Positions 7,975 through 17,266 of a stretch of 35,185 bases of DNA are shown here, in pieces. The DNA comes from Gammaproteobacteria bacterium. Its GTDB lineage: Bacteria > Pseudomonadota > Gammaproteobacteria > Arenicellales > Poriferihabitantaceae. The notes under the pieces were generated by a model. That model had not been told where the DNA came from, searched no databases, and saw only the letters and a program-made list of their open reading frames with translations. The stretch is taken from the NCBI GenBank assembly GCA_026709505.1, contig JAPOSW010000069.1, positions 1-35,185 of the forward strand, written 5' to 3'. The position numbers were made by a program, and so were the translations under genes. Every line of letters starts with the position of its first letter. Within the stretch, counting starts at the first letter, position 1.

Positions 7975-9585
7975 TCATGGACTTTTTGCTTTACCGTCCT
8001 GTCGCGAATCCTGCTGACGTTCAAATTCGAGCATGACTCGACTGCCTTCTCCCGGCTCTGACTCGCATTTCAGATCCGCACCAAGTTTGGCTGCTCGTTC
8101 AGCCATAATCTGCAACCCGACATGCTCTCCCAGCTGAACAGGTCCGGATAATTGTTGCTCATCGTACCCTATCCCATCATCCTCGACAACAATCCGACAA
8201 GATCCATCGCGATTTCTAAGCAGTACTCTAACGTTATTGGCTCTGGCATGCTTTTTCGTATTATTCAGAGCTTCCTGGACAATGCGAATGACATCGGTCC
8301 TCATGTCCGGTGCAAGATTGTCATCCTGCCACTCGTTCTGAAAAAACACCGAAAGGTTCGTATCCCGCTGACATCGTTCAACGAGTTTGGCAACGGAACT
8401 GGGAACATCCTGCAACTGATAAGGCGCCCGGAACTGGCCAATCAGGAAACGCAGTTCCTGAACCGCTTCCTCAACCTGTTCTTCCAGTTTCTCCATCTCC
8501 TCCCAGGTCACTTGCTCGTCGCCCTGATGAAGGGTTTCATCCAATACCCGCACCTGAATACGAAGACCAGAAAGTGTCTGAGCCAGTGAATCGTGCAGTT
8601 CGTTGGCAAAACGTGCTCTGGCTTCAACCGTATACAAACGCCCGGATTCATCGTCCAGCCGGAATTGTTCAAGCATGACTCCGAGATGTTGTCCAATACT
8701 TAAATACAACCTGCGGTTTTCCGGGTTGACCGCTTCCTCATCATCAAAGAAAAGCTGCAAGGTTCCTAGATAAGTATCCAGATACTGAATCGGAATCTTC
8801 GCGGTATACACGGGGTTTGAATTCGCGAATTCCCCATGCATAGTACCAGTTGTCTGAAAATCCACCTCCCGGTGATTCTGCTCGACATCCTGCAAGCTGT
8901 CGGTCTCGGTCATGTACGGACTGTCCGCGGACAGTCCATGACTATGCACCAGTTCATGTTGACCCCGAACGAGAACCCTGATCACCGAGGCTCTCGCATT
9001 AAACACGTCCCTGAAGCGGTCCATAAAATGACCGAACAGCTCCCCGACCGTATCAAAGTGGGTTGATGAACTGACAACTTCATACAGCAACTCCAATGAC
9101 AGCGTCTTTTGCTCCAGTCTTCGAGTCTGCTCGCTTACCTGATTCTTTAGACTCTGCTGCATCTCGAGCATACGCTTGCTCAGGCGATTGATTTGCTCGA
9201 TCAATCCTTCAAAATCGCCGCTGCCGGGTTCTGCGATCCGAGCACCCATATTGCCGTCACTGACTTCTGACGCCCAGTCGTGCACCTGTCGTATCGGATG
9301 GATCAGAACGGTTCGAATCATGATCATGCCGCGAACGATACAAAGTATTGCTCCTGCAACGTAAATCCAATCGGGTATCCGGAACCCAGGCCAATCAAGC
9401 CTACCAAGCAGAGTCTGAACCAGCCAGACACTAAGCAGCAGGACCGCCCCGAAAAGCGGCAACATGACCTCTCGGCAAATCAACCCAAATCCAGGTCGAA
9501 ACCACCGGGTCTGTGGTGGCAGCAGACACTCGGGTTCGTAAGACCCGCCTGACTCTGGCTTCGAATCGACCGCGTTCAAACCCAT
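7975..9585 (-). CDS. NarX-like sensor histidine kinase without a periplasmic sensor domain
   Basis: About 536 aa. Two membrane segments (PLFGAVLLLSVWLVQTLL and WIYVAGAILCIVRGMIM) are only about a dozen residues apart. A HAMP region (HPIRQVHDWASEVSDG), a coiled coil, a GAF-like domain (about 170-305), a HisKA_3 box with phospho-acceptor His near residue 331 (FANELHDSLAQTLSGL) and an HATPase domain (N box EALNNTKKHA, G box VVEDDGIGYD) follow. NarX/NarQ proteins normally carry a periplasmic nitrate-binding bundle, and there is no room for it here. The signal is therefore probably sensed in the membrane or by the GAF domain. The frame is open to TTG 9600, but I prefer ATG 9585. It lies about 50 nt after dsrR on the same strand. 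Confidence 0.88.
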   Translation of the reverse strand: MGLNAVDSKPESGGSYEPECLLPPQTRWFRPGFGLICREVMLPLFGAVLLLSVWLVQTLLGRLDWPGFRIPDWIYVAGAILCIVRGMIMIRTVLIHPIRQVHDWASEVSDGNMGARIAEPGSGDFEGLIEQINRLSKRMLEMQQSLKNQVSEQTRRLEQKTLSLELLYEVVSSSTHFDTVGELFGHFMDRFRDVFNARASVIRVLVRGQHELVHSHGLSADSPYMTETDSLQDVEQNHREVDFQTTGTMHGEFANSNPVYTAKIPIQYLDTYLGTLQLFFDDEEAVNPENRRLYLSIGQHLGVMLEQFRLDDESGRLYTVEARARFANELHDSLAQTLSGLRIQVRVLDETLHQGDEQVTWEEMEKLEEQVEEAVQELRFLIGQFRAPYQLQDVPSSVAKLVERCQRDTNLSVFFQNEWQDDNLAPDMRTDVIRIVQEALNNTKKHARANNVRVLLRNRDGSCRIVVEDDGIGYDEQQLSGPVQLGEHVGLQIMAERAAKLGADLKCESEPGEGSRVMLEFERQQDSRQDGKAKSP

Positions 9586-9636
9586 CAGATCAATAAGCAA
9601 GTCAAACCCAATATACGGACAGCAAAGCCGACTCGA

Positions 9637-9954
9637 CTATTTCTTCTGGCCTGGCTTGATGTGTTCCCTGTCGTTTGGATTGATAAATATGAAATGGTGC
9701 TCTCCATCTTCCATTTCGACATAGTCCAGCTCTGCTCCTGCAAGCAATTCCGTACTGGTCGGTGCAACCACAATATCAATGCCACTGCTATTGCTGTAGC
9801 TGTCGTTGTGATCACCGCTGTCAAACCCCATCGCATAATCAAGAGTACCATTGGCCAGACGCCTCGCGGCAATCCTCAGGAACATGCCCTCTGACTGGGT
9901 TTCCTCCATGGAAAATCGAACTTGTCTGGCTGCCGCCTTGGAAATGGTAATCAT
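9637..9954 (-). CDS. dsrR: DsrR, cysteine-less IscA-like protein
   Basis: 105 aa with the A-type iron-sulfur carrier fold signature (ITISKAAARQVRFSM at the start, GIDIVVAPTSTELLAGAELDYV in the middle). It contains no cysteine at all, whereas IscA/ErpA have three. Lack of these cysteines is the known hallmark of DsrR, which therefore cannot hold a cluster in the IscA manner and is thought to act in Dsr expression or maturation. Position directly after dsrN matches purple sulfur bacteria. Confidence 0.9.
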   Translation of the reverse strand: MITISKAAARQVRFSMEETQSEGMFLRIAARRLANGTLDYAMGFDSGDHNDSYSNSSGIDIVVAPTSTELLAGAELDYVEMEDGEHHFIFINPNDREHIKPGQKK

Positions 9955-9984
9955 GCAGTTTCTCTCAATGTATTGTGCCCAGCC

Positions 9985-11382
9985 TCATGAGTGGCTCTGG
10001 GTAATGTAACGGGTGAAATGCTCAATCCAAGGATAATTCCGTGTGTTTCGCAAATGCGAAAAGCCTGCGATTACACCCTGACGGACAAACCCGTCATGCT
10101 CGCCATCTACGCCGTGCCCGCGAACAATTTCCCAGGCATAGTCAATATCCTCCTCAATGCCTTCTATCGATGAATGGTGAAATTCATGCGCTCTTACCGA
10201 CTGAGATGATTGATGTCCGGAAAACTCCGGAGCCTGATGCCAAATGTGCCTGTCCGTGGGTGCCAACTCGACATAACCGCGTCCAACCGGACGTTCGTTC
10301 ATTCTGACATCAACCGGAAAGTATCCCGCCATACGATGGCGGCGACCCTGCCAGTCAAGACTGCGAGCTAGATACATTAGGCCGCCACATTCGGCATATA
10401 CCGGGCGGCCTGATCCACAAAAGCCAGCGATGGACTGAAGCATGGATTGATTGCACTCCAAACGTTCTGCATGCAGCTCCGGAAATCCGCCACCGACAAA
10501 TAGCGCATCTACATCCGGCAGTCCGCCATCTTCCAATGGACTGAAATAGTGGATGTCAATCCCGGCCCTCTCAATCATCCCAATGTCATCGCAATAGTAG
10601 AATGAAAAAGCCCGATCGCGTGCTATGCCAAGTCGCAATCCCTCTACACACGGTAGCCGTTCCCTATAGTTCTGTGGCACAAGGTCAATACGGTGCAGCT
10701 CAAGAAGACTGGTCAATGAATCGATATCCAGCGACGACTCGACGATCGATGCAATCTTCTCCACATTTTGCGCGGCACTTTGATCTTCAACACTCGTCAG
10801 CAAGCCAATATGTCTTTGATCAATGGTCATCTCTGCATGATGAGGCACAGCACCGATCACCGGCATATCCGTGTAGTCCCGGATCGCGGAGCGAAGCTTT
10901 GATTCATGCCTATGGCCCGACACATTGTTCAGGATGACCCCAGTCAGATTAAGCTCCGGGTCGAAAGCCTGGTAACCGGTCAAAAGGGGGGCGATGCCTC
11001 TCGTCATGCCTTTGCAATCGACCACCAGAATGACTGGTAGTCCCAACTGTTTGGCCAATGCCGCATTGCTGTCTGTACCGGAGGCGCTGACACCATCAAA
11101 AAGGCCCATGGTACCTTCAACCAGTGCCATGTCCACATCCCGGCAGTGATATGCAAATTTTTCCGCTATCTCCTGCTCGGTCATGCTGTTGAAATCCAGA
11201 TTCACGCAAGGCCTGTCGGCAGCAATCCCAATCCACATCGGATCGATATAGTCCGGGCCCTTCTTGAACGGCGCCAGATTTACTCCCCTGTTCTTGAGCG
11301 CTCGACACAGGCCCATGGCAATCATGGTCTTGCCTGAAGAGCGGCGAGTTGCCGACAATAAAAACCCCTGCATGGTCATCAC
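9985..11382 (-). CDS. dsrN: DsrN, siroheme amidase (cobyrinate a,c-diamide synthase-like)
   Basis: 465 aa. The N-terminal ATPase domain starts GFLLSATRRSSGKTMIAMGLCRAL and continues with PFKKGPDYIDPMW and LVEGTMGLFDG, all typical of CobB/CbiA. The C-terminal class I glutamine amidotransferase-like domain has VYAECGGLMYLAR, whose Cys is the nucleophile. DsrN amidates siroheme to the siroheme amide used by DsrAB. Length and motifs are complete. Start at the first of two Met (MMTMQGF). It follows dsrP after about 28 nt, within the operon. Confidence 0.93.
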   Translation of the reverse strand: MMTMQGFLLSATRRSSGKTMIAMGLCRALKNRGVNLAPFKKGPDYIDPMWIGIAADRPCVNLDFNSMTEQEIAEKFAYHCRDVDMALVEGTMGLFDGVSASGTDSNAALAKQLGLPVILVVDCKGMTRGIAPLLTGYQAFDPELNLTGVILNNVSGHRHESKLRSAIRDYTDMPVIGAVPHHAEMTIDQRHIGLLTSVEDQSAAQNVEKIASIVESSLDIDSLTSLLELHRIDLVPQNYRERLPCVEGLRLGIARDRAFSFYYCDDIGMIERAGIDIHYFSPLEDGGLPDVDALFVGGGFPELHAERLECNQSMLQSIAGFCGSGRPVYAECGGLMYLARSLDWQGRRHRMAGYFPVDVRMNERPVGRGYVELAPTDRHIWHQAPEFSGHQSSQSVRAHEFHHSSIEGIEEDIDYAWEIVRGHGVDGEHDGFVRQGVIAGFSHLRNTRNYPWIEHFTRYITQSHS

Positions 11383-11410
11383 TTGTCAAAGCCGGACTTT
11401 GAAAAGTCAA

Positions 11411-12604
11411 TCAAGATGATTGCACACGCTGCGTCTCAGCCGGAAGAAACGGCAGGACTCGGGTTGCAGCCAGGATAATGACGCCCACCACGGATACCCC
11501 ACCCAGACCAAGTGCCAGCTCTGGCCAGCTCGGAGCGTAGCGGGCAACAACACCATCAAAAAATGTGCTTTGGACTTGCTTGCCCGGAAACATCAACTGC
11601 GGATAGCTTTGTCCGGCAATCACCATGACATAGAGCAAACAGAAGCCGCCGATCACCTTCGAGATTGCTGCACTCACCAATCGGGCTTTGGCACCTGCTT
11701 GATTCCTTGTCAAGAAAATCAGGTAGAGGGGCATCACCGTACCAATAACAATTTGCCCTGCCCAAAACAGGAAGGTATAAATGCCGCCATTCACAATTAT
11801 GAACAAAACAACATCGTAACGTGCGGCAGTGTACAGCCCTGTCAGATAAAACACGCAAACCAGAAAACCTTCCAGAGCAATCAGGATTCCGAGAAGTCGC
11901 ATCATAGAGGATGAAATTTCCGGCTTCATTGATATGCCGGACAAGCTCCCTATGACCCGGGAAACCAGCATGAACACAGCGGTACCCAGAGATAGCGATA
12001 GCACAATAAACAATGGCGCCATCATTGAGGAGTGGTAAAACTGCCTGGCGACAATGAATCCAAAAATCGATCCGGTTCCTGCGGTCAATACAAATCGCCA
12101 CCCGAAGGCGACCAGCCCGGCAACTTTGACATGTCGATTCATTTTGCGCTCGAACATGAACCACAGGTAGATTCCGGCTACCGCAATAAATCCCGTATAG
12201 AGAAAAATGTTCCAGGCAAAGATTGATTTGAAGTTGTAGTGCGTCATGGCAATGATCAGACGATCGGGCCGACCGAGATCCAGCACCAACACCAGCAAGC
12301 CGCCAATCAACAGGCTTATTGCCAGCAATCCGGAAAAGCGGCTCCAGCCTGAATAGATGGTTCTTCCAAACAAGGAGGCCATGGAAGCGACATTGAGGGC
12401 ACCCGAAGCGGAGAGAATGAGCGATATCGCAAACACATGCGGCAACCCCCATACTATCTGATTGTTCATTCCGGTTACCCAATGCCCTTCACTTTCCATG
12501 TAATGGGCCGCACCCAGACCCAACAGTGCAAGAGCCACCAGCGTCAGGGCGAGGACGTAGTAAGACGGGCTGTTGGCGGTCAGGATGCGATAGTGATGAC
12601 TCAT
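11411..12604 (-). CDS. dsrP: DsrP, NrfD-type membrane subunit of DsrMKJOP
   Basis: 397 aa, almost entirely hydrophobic, with about ten transmembrane segments, from YVLALTLVALALLGLGAAHY to VSVVGVIILAATRVLPF. The NrfD/PsrC family anchors periplasmic iron-sulfur subunits and handles quinol. In the Dsr complex it pairs with DsrO and DsrJ to move electrons between quinone and the periplasm. It starts 4 nt after the dsrO stop, so translation is probably coupled. Confidence 0.94.
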   Translation of the reverse strand: MSHHYRILTANSPSYYVLALTLVALALLGLGAAHYMESEGHWVTGMNNQIVWGLPHVFAISLILSASGALNVASMASLFGRTIYSGWSRFSGLLAISLLIGGLLVLVLDLGRPDRLIIAMTHYNFKSIFAWNIFLYTGFIAVAGIYLWFMFERKMNRHVKVAGLVAFGWRFVLTAGTGSIFGFIVARQFYHSSMMAPLFIVLSLSLGTAVFMLVSRVIGSLSGISMKPEISSSMMRLLGILIALEGFLVCVFYLTGLYTAARYDVVLFIIVNGGIYTFLFWAGQIVIGTVMPLYLIFLTRNQAGAKARLVSAAISKVIGGFCLLYVMVIAGQSYPQLMFPGKQVQSTFFDGVVARYAPSWPELALGLGGVSVVGVIILAATRVLPFLPAETQRVQSS

Positions 12605-12608
12605 GGCA

Positions 12609-13358
12609 TTACACGTTCTGGTACCTGACTCCTGTATTCAGCTTTAGATCTTCTCGAATCTGTCGGGATGGTTCACTCTTCAGGCTGAGCGAGATCTCGC
12701 TGTCCGGGTTCATCATATCGCCGAAAGTCATCGCGCCTCCCCCCTCAACATGACAGGCCTCGACACAGGCAGGAGTCCTGCCTACATCAACCCGGTGCGT
12801 ACAAAAGGTGCAGCCCTCAACAATACCCTTGCCTCGTGGAGACCAGGATCTCTGGTTGGCCAAATTCTCATGGACAAATGACCTCGCCTTGTAGGGACAG
12901 GCAATCATGCAGTATCGACACCCGATACATGTGTGCTTGTCCACCAGGACAATTCCGTCATCCCGTCGGAACGAAGCACCCGTTGGACATACATCGACAC
13001 ACGGGGGGTGCTCGCAGTGCTGGCAAAGCATCGGCAATGAATCAACATGGGAAGTCTGCTGATCAACCAAATCGAGCTTGCGTATCCATTGCGCATCCGT
13101 CTCGGGTCGGCCCAGATCTTCGAGATTGTGTTCGGCATTGCAGGCGGAAACACAAGCATCGCAGCCGCTGCCGCATTTTTGCGTATCGATCAGCAAGCCC
13201 CAGCGAACCAGTTTGGATGCCGCTTCGGATGAAGTTTTTGCCATGGCAAGCTCAACCAGATTCAATCCTGCCCCAGCCAATGATGCAGCGGCGGCCGCAA
13301 CCATCAATTTGCGCCGATTCGAATCCACGGCTTCAAGGTTTTCCGGATGACCGCTCAT
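12609..13358 (-). CDS. dsrO: DsrO, periplasmic ferredoxin subunit with Tat signal
   Basis: About 250 aa. A twin-arginine signal (SNRRKLMVAAAAASLAGAG) ends near AMA, which fits Tat export. The mature part has the four-cluster ferredoxin layout seen in DsrO/NrfC: CGSGCDACVSACN, CQHCEHPPCVDVCP, CIGCRYCMIACP, and the CTFC...CVEAC pair. It relays electrons between DsrP and the cytochrome DsrJ. Two in-frame ATGs exist. I take 13358 because it forms an ATGA overlap with the dsrJ stop (13357-13355). The upstream ATG at 13373 would add MGSHA. Confidence 0.94.
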   Translation of the reverse strand: MSGHPENLEAVDSNRRKLMVAAAAASLAGAGLNLVELAMAKTSSEAASKLVRWGLLIDTQKCGSGCDACVSACNAEHNLEDLGRPETDAQWIRKLDLVDQQTSHVDSLPMLCQHCEHPPCVDVCPTGASFRRDDGIVLVDKHTCIGCRYCMIACPYKARSFVHENLANQRSWSPRGKGIVEGCTFCTHRVDVGRTPACVEACHVEGGGAMTFGDMMNPDSEISLSLKSEPSRQIREDLKLNTGVRYQNV

Positions 13359-13786
13359 GGCATGGCTGCCCATTTCTTCATCAAGGCGTTTACGGACTCG
13401 GGCAATCCGGCATTCATGGAGCCGGAATATCCGGGAGAGCTGTCCGGTACAGCCGCATGACAGGAAAAGCAGTCGATCTTGACACTTACCGCCTCATGGC
13501 AGACTGCGCAAAACTGACCCGAGGCATTGATGGGGATCGCTTCCTGCTGCTGACTGGTCTGGGCATGACACTCAACACAGTCGACAAGACTGTGGCGTAT
13601 GGAGCGATTGCCTTCCCGCATGGTCAGATCGCGGTCATGAAAAAGAAACTCCATGTGCTGTTTGCGCATGATTTCAGTCGGCTCAATGCATTGTTCACCC
13701 TTGCCACGCGGGATGTCCAGCCAGTCGGCCGAAGACACGCTGGTGAAGAGCGTCATCAACAAGCAGGCCAACCCACGCAGGAGCAC
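13355..13786 (-). CDS. dsrJ: DsrJ, periplasmic triheme cytochrome c
   Basis: 143 aa with an N-terminal hydrophobic export signal (LLRGLACLLMTLFTSVSSA) and three CxxCH heme-binding motifs: CVECH (70-74), CAVCH (93-97) and CFSCH (106-110). Three hemes in a protein of this size define DsrJ. It is the periplasmic electron-transfer subunit of the DsrMKJOP transmembrane complex. A free Cys at residue 33 (EQCIEP) may matter, since DsrJ of other species has a heme with unusual Cys ligation. It starts 3 nt after dsrL ends and overlaps dsrO. Confidence 0.94.
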   Translation of the reverse strand: MLLRGLACLLMTLFTSVSSADWLDIPRGKGEQCIEPTEIMRKQHMEFLFHDRDLTMREGNRSIRHSLVDCVECHAQTSQQQEAIPINASGQFCAVCHEAVSVKIDCFSCHAAVPDSSPGYSGSMNAGLPESVNALMKKWAAMP

Positions 13787-13789
13787 TTG

Positions 13790-15739
13790 CTACTCTCCCA
13801 TACCCATATCGATATAGCCGGTCGGACAGACATCCGCGCAGATATGGCAACCGATACACCGGTCATAATCCGTATCAACATAGCGGCCCATGGTGGACTT
13901 GTCCTTGCTCACCCGAAACACCGCATCTTGTGGACAGTAAATCACGCAGTTGTCGCATTCAAAACACATGCCGCAACTCATGCATCGACCTGCTTCCTTC
14001 TGGGCGGCCTCGGCAGAGAGACCTTGATGACGTTCTTCAAAGTGGCTGAGCACATGATCCTTGTCCGGTCCGTGCGACTTTCTCAGACTTCGCGGCTCGT
14101 AACCGAAATGACCCAGAAACAGCTGATCGGACGAGATGATCTCGTGGGTACTGCGGTCCTCGTAATTATGGACTGCGAAATTGGCATCGCATGTTCCCCA
14201 GTCCTGGCTTTCGTCGTAGTTTTCGGGTTCCAGGCTGTTTTCACGCAACTTTTCCAGAAGATTGAAGTGATGCACGTCAACCTTGGGGCGCTTGCCCGGT
14301 TCGGCGCCCTTCAGAAAGTGTTCAATGGAATTGGCCGCTATGGAGGCCTGACCGATTGCCGTCGTCAGAAGATGAGGGCGAATGATATCGCCAGCCGCAA
14401 AATGCCCGGGGCGTGCCGTCATTCGATACAACGGGTCGGCATCGATCAGTCCCCGGCCGTTGTCAAGTTCCTCCAACCCCTCAAGATTGCCAGCCTGTCC
14501 AATCGCCGAGACAATCAAGTCGCATTCAATCTCGAATTCCGTGCCATCAACCGGCTGCGGGCGTCCATCGGAATCAATTGTGCATTCTGCCAGCCTGAGT
14601 GCACGGGCGCGACCTTCAGCATTGAGCAACACCTCAGTGGGCATCACCCCATAACGGATGTCGACCCCCTCATGCAGCGCATCTTCAACTTCATGATCGG
14701 TCGCCGTCATCTCTGAACGCGGGAAGAGCGAAGTCAGGGTTACCTCGGCACCTTCTCGCATGGCCGCAAAAGCCGAGTCATGAGCAACATAGCCCCCAAT
14801 CACCGCCTCGGCACGCAGGGATTTATTCAAGTTGCTGATTTTGCCGAGACGCCTGGCAACGGACACTACGTCGATGGAGGTGTCGCCGCCTCCAACGCAA
14901 ATTACCCGATCGGCACTGACCTGAAGCACGCCCTTGTTGAATGCCTCGAGAAATTCCACGCCGCTGACGCAGTTCGGCGCTTGCGAACCCGGAATGGGCA
15001 GGGACCGTCCGCTTTGACAGCCAATGCACCATAGCACGGCATCAAAATCCTTCTCCAGATTTTCAAGCGCCACATCAACGCCAATCCTGACGCCTGTCCT
15101 GACTTCGATACCTTCCATGTCGAGAATGCGCTGAATTTCATGATCAAGGTAATCACGCGGCGTTCTGTATCCCGGAATGCCATAGCGCATCATGCCGCCC
15201 AGTTCAGCATGGTCATCAAAGATTGTCGAGCCATGGCCTTTTCTTCGCAACTGGTAAGCCGCAGCCAAGCCGGCAGGCCCTCCACCCACAATAGCCACCC
15301 GTGCGCTGCCCAGTTCCGGGGCATGAAACACGTATTTTTGTTCATAGGCAGTGTCACCGATGAACTGCTCTACCGCGTTGATCCCCACGAAGTCATCGAC
15401 CTGATTGCGGTTGCAGCCCGACTCGCAAGGCGCCGGACAGACTCTTCCCATCATTGATGGAAAGGGATTGGCATCCGTACTGCGACGAAATGCATATTCT
15501 TCCCAGCTTACATCCTGGGGCGGCTTTTCAATGCCCTTGACGATCTGCAGCCAGCCCCGCACATCTTCACCCGAGGGACAACTGCCCTGACAGGGCGGGG
15601 TACGATGGATATAGGTTGGGCATTTGTGCGAATGATCGGCACTGAAGATGGCTTCCTGAAGGTTATCCCACTTGTAATCGCCGTCTTCAAACGCCCTGAA
15701 AGTCAAATTAACGGATTGATTGTCGTCTTGATCTGTCAC
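13790..15739 (-). CDS. dsrL: DsrL, iron-sulfur flavoprotein NAD(P)H:DsrAB oxidoreductase
   Basis: 649 aa. The N-terminal cysteine-rich GltD-like region (CPTYIHRTPPCQGSC near 40-54, CPAPCESGC near 101-109) is followed by an FAD-binding Rossmann motif (VAIVGGGPAGLAAAYQLRRK near 148) and an NAD(P)-binding motif (VICVGGGDTSIDVVSVARRLG). A C-terminal pair of ferredoxin clusters (CMSCGMCFECDNCVIYCP and CIGCHICADVCP) closes the protein. DsrL works with rDsrAB and passes electrons from sulfur oxidation to NAD+. In this gene order it is a marker of the oxidative pathway. Start ATG at 15739 is about 33 nt after dsrK. Confidence 0.94.
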   Translation of the reverse strand: MTDQDDNQSVNLTFRAFEDGDYKWDNLQEAIFSADHSHKCPTYIHRTPPCQGSCPSGEDVRGWLQIVKGIEKPPQDVSWEEYAFRRSTDANPFPSMMGRVCPAPCESGCNRNQVDDFVGINAVEQFIGDTAYEQKYVFHAPELGSARVAIVGGGPAGLAAAYQLRRKGHGSTIFDDHAELGGMMRYGIPGYRTPRDYLDHEIQRILDMEGIEVRTGVRIGVDVALENLEKDFDAVLWCIGCQSGRSLPIPGSQAPNCVSGVEFLEAFNKGVLQVSADRVICVGGGDTSIDVVSVARRLGKISNLNKSLRAEAVIGGYVAHDSAFAAMREGAEVTLTSLFPRSEMTATDHEVEDALHEGVDIRYGVMPTEVLLNAEGRARALRLAECTIDSDGRPQPVDGTEFEIECDLIVSAIGQAGNLEGLEELDNGRGLIDADPLYRMTARPGHFAAGDIIRPHLLTTAIGQASIAANSIEHFLKGAEPGKRPKVDVHHFNLLEKLRENSLEPENYDESQDWGTCDANFAVHNYEDRSTHEIISSDQLFLGHFGYEPRSLRKSHGPDKDHVLSHFEERHQGLSAEAAQKEAGRCMSCGMCFECDNCVIYCPQDAVFRVSKDKSTMGRYVDTDYDRCIGCHICADVCPTGYIDMGMGE

Positions 15740-15772
15740 GGTTTTTTCCTCAACTTTTCTCGTTGCTTGCTG

Positions 15773-17266
15773 TCACTGCTTGCTACCCAGCACAAGTGCA
15801 TCGCCGACTAACTGGTGAACGCTGATAATCATGTCCATGCCCAGGCTATAAAACGGCAGAACCTTGGTGAACTGACTTTTGCAGATGGCGCAGATGGCAG
15901 CCATGTGGGTGACCTGATACTGTTCGATCACCTCATGCAAAGCCTGTACTCTCGGCAATGCGCCCTTGACGCGCAATTCGGTCAGGTCATCAGTCAGCAG
16001 TCCTCCCCCACCCCCGCAGCAGTAGGTCCCCTCCTGGATACTGTCCTCGCGCATGTCTACAAAGTGGTTGCAGGAAGCCCGAATCAGGGCACGCGGAATG
16101 ATGAACTGACCGCCGGGCATGTTTCCCATCCTTGAGCCGCGTGCGACATTGCATGAATCATGGAAGGTCACCACCTTGTCATCGTTCTGTTCCCTGTCGA
16201 ATTTCAGTGCGCCCGCCTGCACAAGATCGTAGGTCGCCTCGCAGATATGCTGGGGGGCAGGATAATCCGGGTCGAGGAAGTCAAACGGGCCAATCAGCGT
16301 GTTCCAGTAGCTGTAGGCAACACGCCATGCATGCCCGCATTCTCCGACAATAATCCGTTTCACCCCGAGTTCGAGTGCCGCCACCCGTATCCGCATTGCG
16401 ACTTTCTGCATGCTCTCGTCATTACCGATGAACAGCCCGAAGTTGGCCGCTTCGGAAGCATGGGAACTCAAAGTCCAGGGAATCCCCGCCTGATGGAAAA
16501 CCTTGGCATAGCCGATCAGTCCATCCACATGCGGTTCGGCAAAGAAATCAGCGGAAGGGGTGACCAGCAGGACTTCTGCATCCGCATCATCAAGCGGCAA
16601 GCGCACATCAACATCAGTGTCCTCCTTGATTTCCTCTTCAAGATCGAGCAGCGTATCCGCCATGGCCGGCTGGGGCAAGCCCAGGTTGTTGCCGATTTTG
16701 AAAACCTTGCCAATAATCTCGTTCGAGTATTTCTGTCCGATGCCGACGCTGGCCAGAATTTCACGTCCGGCCATGGTGATTTCTGCCGTATCAATTCCGT
16801 AGGGACAATAGACCGAGCAGCGGCGGCATTCCGAACACTGGTGATAGTAGCTGTACCAGTCTTCCAGTACTTCACGAGTCAAGTCGACCGCGCCAACCAG
16901 CCACGGGAAGTACTTGCCCGCAAAGGTGAAGTAGCGTCTATATACCTTCCGCATCAAGTCCTGTCGAGCGACCGGCATGTTCTTGGGATCGGATGTGCCG
17001 AGAAAGTAGTGACACTTATCGGTGCAGGCTCCGCATTTTACGCAACTGTCCATGAATACCTGCAGGGACCGGTACTTGCCCAGCAGCTCCTTCATTTTGG
17101 CCAGTGCCCGGTCATGCCAGTCCTCGACCAGTTCTTCCGGAAAGCCCAGGGCGCTCTGATGATCCGATTTGGCAACAAACGGGCGGCTGTGAGCCATGGT
17201 CCCCTCAACCACTGATGGCGTGACGGGAATATTGGTGACGACCGGGATGGTAAATTCGGCTTTCAC
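15773..17266 (-). CDS. dsrK: DsrK, HdrD-like iron-sulfur subunit of DsrMKJOP
   Basis: 497 aa. Two ferredoxin-type cluster motifs lie at residues 75-85 (CVKCGACTDKC) and 144-154 (CSECRRCSVYC). A C-terminal CCG-domain pair includes HDSCNVARGSR and CCGGGGGLL, the signature of heterodisulfide reductase-like catalysis at a special [4Fe-4S] centre. DsrK is cytoplasmic, bound to DsrM, and exchanges electrons with the DsrC disulfide/trisulfide. The ATG overlaps the dsrM stop by 4 nt (ATGA), which fixes the start. Confidence 0.95.
   Translation of the reverse strand: MKAEFTIPVVTNIPVTPSVVEGTMAHSRPFVAKSDHQSALGFPEELVEDWHDRALAKMKELLGKYRSLQVFMDSCVKCGACTDKCHYFLGTSDPKNMPVARQDLMRKVYRRYFTFAGKYFPWLVGAVDLTREVLEDWYSYYHQCSECRRCSVYCPYGIDTAEITMAGREILASVGIGQKYSNEIIGKVFKIGNNLGLPQPAMADTLLDLEEEIKEDTDVDVRLPLDDADAEVLLVTPSADFFAEPHVDGLIGYAKVFHQAGIPWTLSSHASEAANFGLFIGNDESMQKVAMRIRVAALELGVKRIIVGECGHAWRVAYSYWNTLIGPFDFLDPDYPAPQHICEATYDLVQAGALKFDREQNDDKVVTFHDSCNVARGSRMGNMPGGQFIIPRALIRASCNHFVDMREDSIQEGTYCCGGGGGLLTDDLTELRVKGALPRVQALHEVIEQYQVTHMAAICAICKSQFTKVLPFYSLGMDMIISVHQLVGDALVLGSKQ

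Noticed and set aside
12836..14716. 626-codon open frame on the plus strand
   Set aside because: Antisense to dsrL, dsrJ and dsrO, which have complete family motifs; its translation has no domain and no ribosome site.
16160..17215. 351-codon open frame on the plus strand
   Set aside because: Shadow of dsrK on the opposite strand; composition mirrors dsrK codons.
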